Origin: CAYWJT01 sp964458655
GTDB lineage: Bacteria; Acidobacteriota; Aminicenantia; Aminicenantales; Saccharicenantaceae
Assembly (NCBI GenBank): GCA_964458655.1
Contig: CAYWJT010000029.1
Coordinates: 1 to 32,822, forward strand
Length of the DNA stretch: 32,822 bases
Direction: 5' to 3'
The first letter of the stretch is position 1; the number at the start of each line of letters is the position of its first letter. Both the position numbers and the translations under genes were made by a program. Shown in pieces: positions 8,163 to 15,519 of the stretch. Below the pieces are notes generated by a model that searched no databases, was not told the origin of the DNA, and was given only the letters and a program-made list of their open reading frames with translations.

Positions 8163-10240
8163 TTTTTCTCCTTCAAGGTCCTGACCAGAGCCTTGACCTT
8201 CTCCTGGTTGGGCTCTATTTGGAGAGACCTTTCGAAGGCCGTCAGGGCCTCATCGCGCTCGCCCAGGGTCATGTAGCATTCGCCCAGGGCGTTGAGGACG
8301 CTGATGTTGGTGCCGAAACGCTGGAGATAGGTCCTGTAGAAGGATACGGCGTCGCCCAGCTCGCCCAGCTTCTGGCTGGACTGCCCCATGAGGAGCAGGA
8401 AGCCCGATTCCTTCTGGTCGTCCATGAACGGCCGGGCCGTTTCTCTCGCTTGCTTGAGATCGCCGGCTTCGAAATAGGCCTGAGCCAGGTCGAGAGCGTA
8501 GCGCCGCTCTTCCGGGACGCGGCCGGCGGCCGCCGCGAGCAGCCGGACGGCCTCGGCCGTCTCCTTCCTGTTCAGCCGCTGCTTGCCCAGGATGTAGAGG
8601 ATCTCGGGGCTGTCGGGCGAGGGGAACGGCATGGACAGCACCCAGGGCCTGGAGAGGCCCGCCGCCGGAGTGACCATGAACTGCGCCTTCTCGGAAATGA
8701 CCGTCTGGCCGGTCCCGTCGCTCACGATGGCCTCGACGGTGTAATAGGCCGGGGGGAAGGCGGCCAGGGAGAATTCCTCGAGGATGCCGGCGAGGTCGGG
8801 TATCTCGCCGAGCCGGCGCGAGAGCGAATGGACCTTTTCGCCCTCCCGGAAGAAGGCCAGTTCCAGGCTGCCGGCGCGGCGCAGGTCCTCTTTCAGCCCG
8901 TGAAGCTGGAAGAAGACCCCCAGGGTGTCGCTCTGCAGGAATTCGTTCCGGGGCGAAGGCCTGAGCTGGACACCACGGAGCAGGAAGGGTTTGACCTGGC
9001 CGGCGTATTTAGAGTCACGCTCGGTCCGGTAGGAAAGCACGAGCGGGCTTATCCAGGCCTCGCCCTGCCCCGGGACGATGAGCGTGCGCTCGAAGGTCGT
9101 GAACTCCTTGGAAACGGTGTTCTTCAGGATGACGCTGAGCCGGTAATTGCCCGGCACGACGGGGAAGATGTCCTGGAAGCTGAACAGCTTGTCGCGGATG
9201 GAGGCGAGCTGACGGGAGTTCATCTCGATGGGGATGCGGCGGTCGAACTGGTAGACGAACCGGCCCTGCCCGTCGGTGATGTTGCCGTCCACTTCCAGGT
9301 TGGAAAGGAAGCGGTCGCCGTACTGCTCGAACGACAGGCGGCTGGGCTCGATGAGATAATGGATGTAGGCGACGCCGCCCGTGTCCTGGAAGACCCCCAC
9401 CAGGGCGTCGCTCTCGATGTAGTTGGCCGTGTAGTCGACCTCGACGATGTCCTTGTAGGCCAGCAGCTTCTCGGCGTAGGAATCCTTGACCTTATAGGTC
9501 GGCGCCCGCGGTATCTTGTTGGCGATCAGGATGTCGGAGGACATGGTGGGCGTTATGCCCGTCGTCACCTCGCCCGGGATGAGGCTGATGGAGATCGGGG
9601 CCAGCATCGGGTATCTCTCGTAAAGCTCGCGGTAAGCGTCGGTGTAGCTGGTCATGTCGCCGGAGTAGTGGACCATGAGCTGCTGCGGACCGTCGCGGAT
9701 GGGGGAGTAGAGGATGTACTCGCCGGCGCTGTATTTCTTGAAGAACATGACGTAAAAGGCGTTGGGCAGGCCTAGGTCGGCCATGCCGTCGTAGAACCAG
9801 ACCTGGAGAGGGTAGATGTCGGACTGGTTCTCGTAACGCTCTATCTGCTTGGGCTCGCCGAGCATGATGTAGATGCGGCCCATGTCGGTCTTCCAGCCCG
9901 GCTGGGGGGAATCCTTGCCGAAGTACTGGTTGGAGTGCTTTATCCTGCGGTAGTGCTCGGTCTTGAACTCGTTGTCCGGAGTGTTGGGCGTCGGGTCGCG
10001 CTGCTTCCAGAAGGCCTCGATGAATATGTCGCGTTCCCGGTTGGTTTGGAGCTGGAGGAAGACCTCCCGCTCCTTCTGGGTGATGATGTAAACGACTTCC
10101 TCCTCGAGCCACTGCCGGTACGTGGGCTCCAGGTCCTTGAGGGCCTGGGCCTTGGCCCTGGACTGGGCCCCGAGAGGCGGCGCGGACAGGATGAGACCGA
10201 AGCTCAATATAAGGATAACGAGGATAAGGGGCTTTCTCAT
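8159..10240 (-). CDS. GWxTD-domain protein with C-terminal TPR repeats
   Basis: 693 residues beginning MRKPLILVILILSFG, a signal peptide with cleavage near residue 25 (LGA-QS). The GWxTD domain runs about 35-260: YIITQKEREVFLQL, FWKQRDPTPNTPDNEF, and the canonical motif GWKTDMGRIYIMLGEP at 115-130. The middle (about 260-540) is beta-rich and Ig-like. The last ~140 residues are helical TPRs (ALDLAQAYFEAGDLKQA; LNALGECYMTLGERDEA). The ATG at 10240 is chosen over an upstream start because the signal peptide begins there and a TATTAT -10 box lies just before it. It is first in a coupled pair with the GWxTD lipoprotein and divergent from the sulfatase-fold gene. Function is unknown; a scaffold role for envelope protein assembly is speculative. 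Confidence 0.9.
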   Translation of the reverse strand: MRKPLILVILILSFGLILSAPPLGAQSRAKAQALKDLEPTYRQWLEEEVVYIITQKEREVFLQLQTNRERDIFIEAFWKQRDPTPNTPDNEFKTEHYRRIKHSNQYFGKDSPQPGWKTDMGRIYIMLGEPKQIERYENQSDIYPLQVWFYDGMADLGLPNAFYVMFFKKYSAGEYILYSPIRDGPQQLMVHYSGDMTSYTDAYRELYERYPMLAPISISLIPGEVTTGITPTMSSDILIANKIPRAPTYKVKDSYAEKLLAYKDIVEVDYTANYIESDALVGVFQDTGGVAYIHYLIEPSRLSFEQYGDRFLSNLEVDGNITDGQGRFVYQFDRRIPIEMNSRQLASIRDKLFSFQDIFPVVPGNYRLSVILKNTVSKEFTTFERTLIVPGQGEAWISPLVLSYRTERDSKYAGQVKPFLLRGVQLRPSPRNEFLQSDTLGVFFQLHGLKEDLRRAGSLELAFFREGEKVHSLSRRLGEIPDLAGILEEFSLAAFPPAYYTVEAIVSDGTGQTVISEKAQFMVTPAAGLSRPWVLSMPFPSPDSPEILYILGKQRLNRKETAEAVRLLAAAAGRVPEERRYALDLAQAYFEAGDLKQARETARPFMDDQKESGFLLLMGQSSQKLGELGDAVSFYRTYLQRFGTNISVLNALGECYMTLGERDEALTAFERSLQIEPNQEKVKALVRTLKEKK

Positions 10241-10249
10241 GCAACCATC

Positions 10250-10255
10250 ATAATA
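10250..10255 (-). promoter_or_regulatory. Candidate -10 box of the GWxTD operon
   Basis: TATTAT on the reverse strand ends only 9 nt before the ATG at 10240, so transcription would begin about 3 nt upstream of the start codon. No good Shine-Dalgarno and no clear -35 are visible, which suggests a nearly leaderless message. Confidence 0.35.
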
Positions 10256-10297
10256 CAGCCGGCGGGGGCGCGCAAGCAGGCCCGCCGCCGGGCTTCC

Positions 10298-10327
10298 TTG
10301 ACAGTTTCGAAGGCCGGCCGCTATACT
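10298..10327 (+). promoter_or_regulatory. Sigma-70 promoter of the sulfatase-fold/TPR gene
   Basis: A perfect TTGACA (10298-10303) and TATACT (10322-10327) are spaced by 18 bp. Transcription would start near 10334, giving a leader of about 28 nt to the ATG at 10362 and arguing against the in-frame GTG at 10332. Confidence 0.7.
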
Positions 10328-10361
10328 GGCGGTGAGGCCGTCCTGGCCGGTCGGAAAGAAG

Positions 10362-12845
10362 ATGCTCCGTATCCATAGATGCCTTTGGCCCGTCCTGGTC
10401 CTGCTGGCCCTGGCTTTCGCGCCGGGCTGTTCGCGTTCCGGCAGGGAAGTTTCCGGGCTGAACCTTCTCGTCATCACCCTCGACACGACCAGGGCCGACG
10501 CCGTCGGCCTCTACAGCGGCCGCGAGGGCGCCACCCCGAACATCGACGCCCTGGGCCGGCAGGGCGTCGTCTTCCGCGAGTGCTACACGCCCGTCCCTCT
10601 GACCCTGCCCGCGCACTGCTCCCTGTTCACCGGCCGTTATCCCATCGGCCACCTGGTCCGTAACAACGGCACCTACGAGCTCGGCGATGACGTGACGACC
10701 ATGGCCGAGGCTTTCCGCGGCCGCGGCTACGAGACGGCGGCCTTCATAGCTTCTTTCACGGTCGCGTCCAAGTTCGGCCTCGGGCAGGGCTTCGACCGCT
10801 ACGAGGAGAACCTCGAGAGCGGCTCGCCCTTCCAGAATTTCAACACCGAGATCCCCGCCGACAGGGTGGCCGCGAGGTTCGTCCGCTGGCTGGACCGCCG
10901 CCCCGCCGGACGCTTCTTCTCCTGGGTCCATTTCTACGACCCCCACCATCCGTACCTGGTCCATGCCGAAGTGCCGCTGCCCAAGGACGCCTCCAATCGG
11001 GACCGCTACCAGGGCGAAGTGACTTACGTGGACCGCCACGTCGGCCGGGTCGTGGAAGCCCTGAAAGCCAAAGGTCTTTATGAGAAAACGCTCATCGTCA
11101 TCGTCGGCGACCACGGCGAGGCCTTCGGCGAGCACGGGGAATACGGCCACGGCATCTTCTGCTACGAGGAGAGCCTGCGCGTCCCGCTCATCCTGCACAA
11201 CCCAGTTGTATTCGGCAAGTCGGCCGTGCTGAAAGGGCGCGTCAGCTTGGTCGACGTCATGCCGACCGTGCTCGAGCTTTTAGGGATAGGGCCGGTGGAA
11301 GGCGTCCAGGGCCGGAGCTTCCTGAAGGAAGCGCGCGGTGGTCCGCGAAGCGGGGAGAGCGCCGTCTACATCGAGAGCCTTTTCGGCCGGGAAGAGAACA
11401 ATTGGGCGCCGCTCACCGGCCTCATCGAGGGGAAGTACAAGTTCATCTCCCTGCCGGAGCCGGAGCTTTACGACCTGGAGCAGGACCCGGCGGAATCGCG
11501 CAACCTTGCCGCGTCCATGCCCGAGGCCGCCCGCGGCCTGGACCGCAGGCTGCGCGATTTCATCGCGGCCCATGCCTCTGCCGGACGGGCGGAGCGCCGG
11601 AGCCTGAGCGAACCCGACCTGCAGAAGCTGACTGCTCTCGGCTACGTCTCGGCCTTTTCCGGCAAGGCCGGCTCCCTGGTCGACCCCAAGTCCGTCATCG
11701 GGGCTTACGCCGCGGTAGCGGAGGCGAACGCCGTCCTGGAGAGCGGCGATTTCGAGACGGCCGAGAAGCTGCTCGAGGCCGCGCTGACCGCCCATCCGGG
11801 GCTAGAGCTTCCCGACGTCTACAAGATGGCCTATGAGATACGGAAGCATAAGGGCGACAGGCAGGGGGCGAAAGAAGTCCTGACGCGGGCGGCCCAGGCT
11901 TTCCCGGCCCGGGAGTCCTTCCGGATCCATCTCGTCCGCGAGTACATGGACGAAGGCAAGTGGGAAGAGGCGGCCTCGCTGTGCCGGAGCTACATCGAGG
12001 AGAACGAACGCATGACGGCGGCTTGGATCATGCTCGGCGACGCGGAGATGGGCCGCGGCGACGCGGCCTCGGCGGCTGGGGACTTCGAAAAGGCCCTCGC
12101 CCTCGAGCCGGGCAACACCGCCCTGGGTTTCCGGTACGTCAGCGCGCTGGCGACGGCCGGCGACCTGGGCCGGGCCGAGGCCTTTCTCCAAAAGCTCGCA
12201 GCCGACGAGGAAGCGGCCGGCAGCGAGGCCTACGTCGAAGCGATATCCGACATCGGCCTCAAGCTCTTCTTTTCCGGCGAGATGGAGAGGGGGCTTGGAT
12301 GGCTCGAGAAGGCCTGTTCGCTGGCGCCTAACGTCCCCGGCGTCTGGGTCAACCGCGGCGCCGCCTTTTTCCACGAGGGCCGGCTCGACCAGGCGTTGGC
12401 CGACTACCGGAAAGCCCTGAGCCTCGATGAAAGGTCAGCCCAGGCACATGCCAACATCGGCGTGCTTTACGCCGCCCGTTTCGCGCAGGACAATAACCCC
12501 GGTCTCTTGAGCCAGGCCATGGCCTCTCTCAACCGGGCCGTCGAGCTCGACCCGAACCTGGGCGCGGCCTACAACGGACGGGGCTCGGTCCACTTGGCCT
12601 GGGGCGACGCGGCCGCGGCGGCAAAGGATTTCGAGAAGGCCGTCCGGCTCGACCCGGGCCTGGGCGACGCCTACATCAACCTGGCCGAGGCTCTCCAGAC
12701 GCTCGGCCGATACGGCGAGGCCCTCAAGTACCTGGACCTGTTCAAGGCCAGGTTCTACGGAACCATCCCGGCCGCGGCCCGCGAGGAGGTCGACGGACTG
12801 TACCGGCGGATAAAAGAGGCGCAAAACGGCGCCCGGCGAAGCTGA
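10362..12845 (+). CDS. Sulfatase-fold (alkaline phosphatase superfamily) lipoprotein fused to TPR repeats
   Basis: 827 residues. The N-terminus is a lipoprotein signal with lipobox AFAPGC (C23). Residues about 33-330 are a sulfatase/phosphodiesterase fold: LLVITLDTTRAD (35-46), TPNIDALGRQGVVF (58-71), PLTLPAHCSLFTGRYP (79 onward), HFYDPHHPY, and the metal-binding GDHGEAFGEHGEYGHG with D250/H251. The position of the formylglycine cysteine (C/S-x-P-x-R in true sulfatases) holds T81 in TLPAH, so Thr may be the nucleophile, as in phosphoethanolamine or phosphoglycerol transferases. From about residue 450 to the end are TPR repeats (AYNGRGSVHLAWGDAAAAAKDFEKA is one). It is likely exported and lipid-anchored. 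Activity is uncertain: sulfatase, phosphodiesterase and phosphotransferase are all possible. Confidence 0.88.
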   Translation: MLRIHRCLWPVLVLLALAFAPGCSRSGREVSGLNLLVITLDTTRADAVGLYSGREGATPNIDALGRQGVVFRECYTPVPLTLPAHCSLFTGRYPIGHLVRNNGTYELGDDVTTMAEAFRGRGYETAAFIASFTVASKFGLGQGFDRYEENLESGSPFQNFNTEIPADRVAARFVRWLDRRPAGRFFSWVHFYDPHHPYLVHAEVPLPKDASNRDRYQGEVTYVDRHVGRVVEALKAKGLYEKTLIVIVGDHGEAFGEHGEYGHGIFCYEESLRVPLILHNPVVFGKSAVLKGRVSLVDVMPTVLELLGIGPVEGVQGRSFLKEARGGPRSGESAVYIESLFGREENNWAPLTGLIEGKYKFISLPEPELYDLEQDPAESRNLAASMPEAARGLDRRLRDFIAAHASAGRAERRSLSEPDLQKLTALGYVSAFSGKAGSLVDPKSVIGAYAAVAEANAVLESGDFETAEKLLEAALTAHPGLELPDVYKMAYEIRKHKGDRQGAKEVLTRAAQAFPARESFRIHLVREYMDEGKWEEAASLCRSYIEENERMTAAWIMLGDAEMGRGDAASAAGDFEKALALEPGNTALGFRYVSALATAGDLGRAEAFLQKLAADEEAAGSEAYVEAISDIGLKLFFSGEMERGLGWLEKACSLAPNVPGVWVNRGAAFFHEGRLDQALADYRKALSLDERSAQAHANIGVLYAARFAQDNNPGLLSQAMASLNRAVELDPNLGAAYNGRGSVHLAWGDAAAAAKDFEKAVRLDPGLGDAYINLAEALQTLGRYGEALKYLDLFKARFYGTIPAAAREEVDGLYRRIKEAQNGARRS

Positions 12846-12910
12846 GGGCCGCGGGCGAAGCCGCTTCGGCTCGGCCGTGCTCGCCGGTCCGGGCGTCGAC
12901 ATGCGGTCAG

Positions 12911-12947
12911 GACGGAACCGGCTGCTTGTAAACGATCCGGTTCCGTC
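12911..12947. repeat. 11-bp perfect inverted repeat before the VWFA gene
   Basis: GACGGAACCGG (12911-12921) and CCGGTTCCGTC (12937-12947) are exact inverted copies around a 15-nt loop. No T-run follows, so it is a poor intrinsic terminator. The candidate -35 box of the next gene lies inside the loop, so it could be an operator. Confidence 0.7.
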
Positions 12948-12954
12948 ATAAACT
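12926..12954 (+). promoter_or_regulatory. Candidate promoter of the VWFA-related gene
   Basis: TTGTAA (12926-12931) and TAAACT (12949-12954) are separated by 17 bp. The start would be near 12961, about 73 nt before the chosen ATG. The -35 lies in the loop of the inverted repeat and the spacer contains its right arm. Confidence 0.5.
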
Positions 12955-13033
12955 ACATGTGGAGCGGGTCGGAAGGTTCGGATCATATCCACCGGTCCAG
13001 AAGCGGGGGACGGGTGAAAAAAGAGACCTGGAA

Positions 13034-14767
13034 ATGAAAAAAACGATCTGGAGAGAACCCAGGGCGGTTTTTCCGGCCGGCCTGCTGATTGTGTTGTCTG
13101 CTTTAAGGCTGATATGGGCGTTTCCGGCTGGCGAGGGGCCGCGCCGGTCGGCCGGCCAGGAAGCGTTCAAGCCGGGCCAGATCCTGCATTACGACGTCAA
13201 CGTCGTCCTGAAGCTCGTCCAAGTGTCGGTAGTGGACAGGAAGGGCAGGCCGGTCGAGGACCTGACCAGGGATGATTTCGCGGTCTTCGACAACGGCCAG
13301 CCGGTTGCCATAACGGATTTCGAGGTCCACAGGCTGAAGCCGGCCCCGCTCCCGGTTGCCCCGAAACCAGCCGAACCGCAACCGGCCGCCGCCCCGACCG
13401 CTCCGGCCACGCCAGGCAGCACCAGTCTCTCCCGCAAGTTCTTCTTTTTCTTCGACTTCGCCTTCAACAACCCCAGGGGGATAGTCAAAGCCAAGCAGGC
13501 CGCCCTAGATTTCCTCAAGTCCCGGGTCTATTTGGAGGATGAGGCGGCCGTAATAGCCTATTCCCAGGTCAGGGGACTGCGCGTGTTCGAATACCTGACC
13601 AGGGACCATCAGAAGATACGTGAGGCGATCGAGACCATCGACCGCAAAGCGGCCTCCGGCCGGGCGAGCGAGATCGAGCAGCAGTACTGGCGCGAGTCGG
13701 GAGAAGGCGCGGCCATGCCCCGGGAAAGCGCTCCGGGCACGCCTCGAGCCGGCTCACCCAACTATAACTGGGAAAGGCAGGAAGCCAAGCGCATCGCCCA
13801 GTTCTTCTTCATGCGCCTCGGCGACCTGGCCAGGGCCCTGCGCTACGTGCAGGGACGGAAGCACTTCCTGTTCTTCTCGACCGGGGTGCCGGCCTCCATG
13901 GTCTACGGGGCCCAGACCGGAAGTCCGCTGGGCACCGGCTCCGGACGGTCGAGGTTCGACGCCGGCGACACCGTCCTCATCGAGCAGAACGAGGCCATGC
14001 TCCGGGAGTTTGCCGCCTCCGGCTGCAGTTTCTACACGTTCGACACCCGGGAGTCGGCCAAGGTGCCTTCGCTTTTCGACTATGACGAGCAGACCTTCGC
14101 CTCAGGCTACCGGGACCTGTTCAGCGCCGAGGGCGTCTTCCAGGGCTCGACCGGCGTTTTCAAGGAAGAAGCGGTCACGGGCAAGAACTCGCTCGAGCGG
14201 CTGTCCCAGACGACCGGCGGCAAATACTTCGGAAACATCGACGCCTACGCCCGGAGCCTGGACCAGGTGCAGAACCTGACCGGTTCCTTTTACGTTCTCG
14301 GCTACCCGGTGCCGGAAAGGGAGGACGGCGTATTCCACGAGGTCCGGGTCGAGGTCAAGCGGCCGGGCTGCGAGGTGCGCGGCGCTGGCGGCTATTTCAA
14401 CCCCAGGCCGTTCCGGGAGTTCAGCGAGCTCGAGAAGAGGCTGCATCTTTTCGACCTGGTCCTGAACGAGCGGGCCTTCTCGCGCCTGCCCGAAAGATTC
14501 CCGTTGAAAGCCCTGCCCGTCCGAACGGATGGCTCCGCAGGCTTGGTCCTGGTCGGGCTCATCCCGGACGATCTTGCGTCCGCGCTCGGGGCAGGGCCTT
14601 TGGAGTTCGTGTCGGTTGTCTTCGATGAGAAAGATGATGTCGTGGACACGCAGCGCCTCGAGCTCAGCGACCGGCCGGGGCGGCCGTGCCTTTTCCAGGC
14701 GCGGGTGCCGTCCGCGCCGGGCGTCTTCAGGTGCCGCCTTGTCGTCTTGATCATGGAATCCGGCTAG
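13034..14767 (+). CDS. Acidobacterial-type VWFA-related protein, ended early by an in-frame TAG
   Basis: 577 residues from an ATG at 13034 that begins a signal peptide (MKKTIWREPR, then a hydrophobic stretch to residue 30). The upstream in-frame GTG at 12959 lies at the predicted transcription start and is rejected. Residues 55-100 carry the family's opening domain: VSVVDRKGRPVEDLTRDDFAVFDNGQP. A proline/alanine linker (103-128) leads to the VWFA-like domain (134 to about 400), whose first strand FFFFFDFAFNN has lost the DxSxS metal site. VLGYPVPEREDGVFHEVRV marks the domain's end. The reading frame stops at TAG (14765-14767) and continues in the same frame for another 171 codons, so this looks like an interrupted longer protein. 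Probably periplasmic or surface exposed; function unknown. Confidence 0.82.
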   Translation: MKKTIWREPRAVFPAGLLIVLSALRLIWAFPAGEGPRRSAGQEAFKPGQILHYDVNVVLKLVQVSVVDRKGRPVEDLTRDDFAVFDNGQPVAITDFEVHRLKPAPLPVAPKPAEPQPAAAPTAPATPGSTSLSRKFFFFFDFAFNNPRGIVKAKQAALDFLKSRVYLEDEAAVIAYSQVRGLRVFEYLTRDHQKIREAIETIDRKAASGRASEIEQQYWRESGEGAAMPRESAPGTPRAGSPNYNWERQEAKRIAQFFFMRLGDLARALRYVQGRKHFLFFSTGVPASMVYGAQTGSPLGTGSGRSRFDAGDTVLIEQNEAMLREFAASGCSFYTFDTRESAKVPSLFDYDEQTFASGYRDLFSAEGVFQGSTGVFKEEAVTGKNSLERLSQTTGGKYFGNIDAYARSLDQVQNLTGSFYVLGYPVPEREDGVFHEVRVEVKRPGCEVRGAGGYFNPRPFREFSELEKRLHLFDLVLNERAFSRLPERFPLKALPVRTDGSAGLVLVGLIPDDLASALGAGPLEFVSVVFDEKDDVVDTQRLELSDRPGRPCLFQARVPSAPGVFRCRLVVLIMESG

Positions 14768-14773
14768 GCCGCG

Positions 14774-15283
14774 GTGTCATCCGTTTCCAGGGTGACGGTC
14801 GGGCCAGCCGAGGGCAGCGGGCTCGCGGTGTTCCCCCCGATGCTTTTTACGACTTCGCGCGGACCCGTCCTCAGGCTGGAGACGCGCGGCTCCTTTTCCA
14901 CGGAAGGGCTACGTCTGGCCGGGTTCTATCCCTTCGATTCGGAAGACCTTCTGCCCGTATTTGAAGTATTCGAGGCGGGCGAGGAACTGACGGTCGTCGT
15001 TCCCTGCGCGTTCCAGGAAAGCGGCGAAAGCGGCCTGACCGTCGGCACCCGTCTTCTGGACGCTGGCACAGGCGTCGAGGTTAAGGCCCCGTTCTTCATT
15101 AAGGCCAGGGAGCGGAAAGGCGGGCTCGAGGTCATCAGCCTGGGCCTGCCGGCAGGAGCTTTGGCCGCAACGAACTATGTTCTCTATGTCCATGTCCAGG
15201 ACCCTGTTTCCGGTGCCAGAGCGTACGGTCGGACGGCATTTATCGTGACTAAAACTCCCGCCGCGTCCAATAATTTGGAATAA
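14774..15283 (+). pseudogene. C-terminal part of the VWFA-related protein, separated by an amber codon
   Basis: This frame is identical to that of the preceding gene; only TAG at 14765 separates them (TAG GCC GCG GTG). The first possible start is a GTG at 14774 with no ribosome site, and there is no signal peptide. The 169 residues read as a beta-rich domain (LFTTSRGPVLRLE; FEAGEELTVVVPCAF; NYVLYVHVQDPVSGARAYGRTAFIV), as expected for the C-terminal Ig-like part of VWFA-related acidobacterial proteins. With readthrough the whole protein would be 749 residues. Codon use remains that of a real gene, so the lesion is recent, an assembly error, or the codon is read through. Independent translation seems unlikely. 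Confidence 0.72.
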
Positions 15284-15297
15284 TCCAAAATCTTGGA
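15266..15297. repeat. Array of four alternating TCCAA/TTGGA half-sites
   Basis: Half-sites TCCAA (15266-15270), TTGGA (15275-15279), TCCAA (15284-15288) and TTGGA (15293-15297) alternate in orientation and are each separated by exactly 4 nt (TAAT, ATAA, AATC). The unit of two therefore repeats with an 18-bp period. The array overlaps the stop codon of the preceding frame and the -35 box of the TonB-dependent receptor promoter, as a repressor operator would. Confidence 0.75.
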
Positions 15298-15322
15298 TGT
15301 ATGCGATAATCTCATCTATAAT
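15293..15322 (+). promoter_or_regulatory. Promoter of the TonB-dependent receptor
   Basis: TTGGAT (15293-15298) and a perfect TATAAT (15317-15322) with 18-bp spacing lie in the only strongly AT-rich stretch nearby. Transcription would start near 15329, leaving a leader of about 228 nt. A second, weaker pair (TTGCTA 15386-15391 and TAACTA 15410-15415) begins inside the second 21-bp repeat. Confidence 0.62.
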
Positions 15323-15355
15323 TAACTTATTGTAAAATAATGAAATAACCCCTTG

Positions 15356-15397
15356 GCACGTTAATTGCTATTAATAGCACGTTAATTGCTATTAATA
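15356..15397. repeat. Perfect tandem duplication of a 21-bp unit
   Basis: The unit at 15356-15376 begins GCACGTTAATTG and ends CTATTAATA; 15377-15397 repeats it without mismatch. Each unit contains the palindrome TTAAT-N4-ATTAA. The 21-bp period is two helical turns, so both palindromes face the same side of the DNA. It lies between the TATAAT promoter and the receptor gene. Confidence 0.9.
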
Positions 15398-15426
15398 GAA
15401 TGATGGCAATAACTATCTTTTTATAC

Positions 15427-15519
15427 AAAGGAGGTGAGAATAGGAAGATTCTCAATTATTTAATTGGGAAGGGGGGCAAGATACGTGAATTGCCCGAACA
15501 GCGGCCCGCAAAGCCGCTG
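15427..15519 (+). other. Structured leader with an orphan Shine-Dalgarno
   Basis: AAAGGAGGTGA (15427-15437) is a full-length match to the anti-Shine-Dalgarno but has no usable start codon at normal spacing. It overlaps a hairpin GAGAAT/ATTCTC (15436-15441 and 15448-15453). Two more hairpins follow: GGGCAA/TTGCCC (15474-15479 and 15490-15495) and CAGCGG/CCGCTG (15499-15504 and 15514-15519, loop CCCGCAAAG). The actual ribosome site of the receptor is AAGGAGGAA (15541-15549). The arrangement suggests RNA-level control (inference). Confidence 0.5.

Noticed and set aside
10241..10486. Upstream extension of the GWxTD-TPR gene
   Set aside because: It overlaps the divergent gene and promoter, has no ribosome site, and would bury the signal peptide.
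15434..15463. Nine-codon leader peptide starting at GTG 15434
   Set aside because: The start codon overlaps the Shine-Dalgarno itself, so initiation is not plausible.
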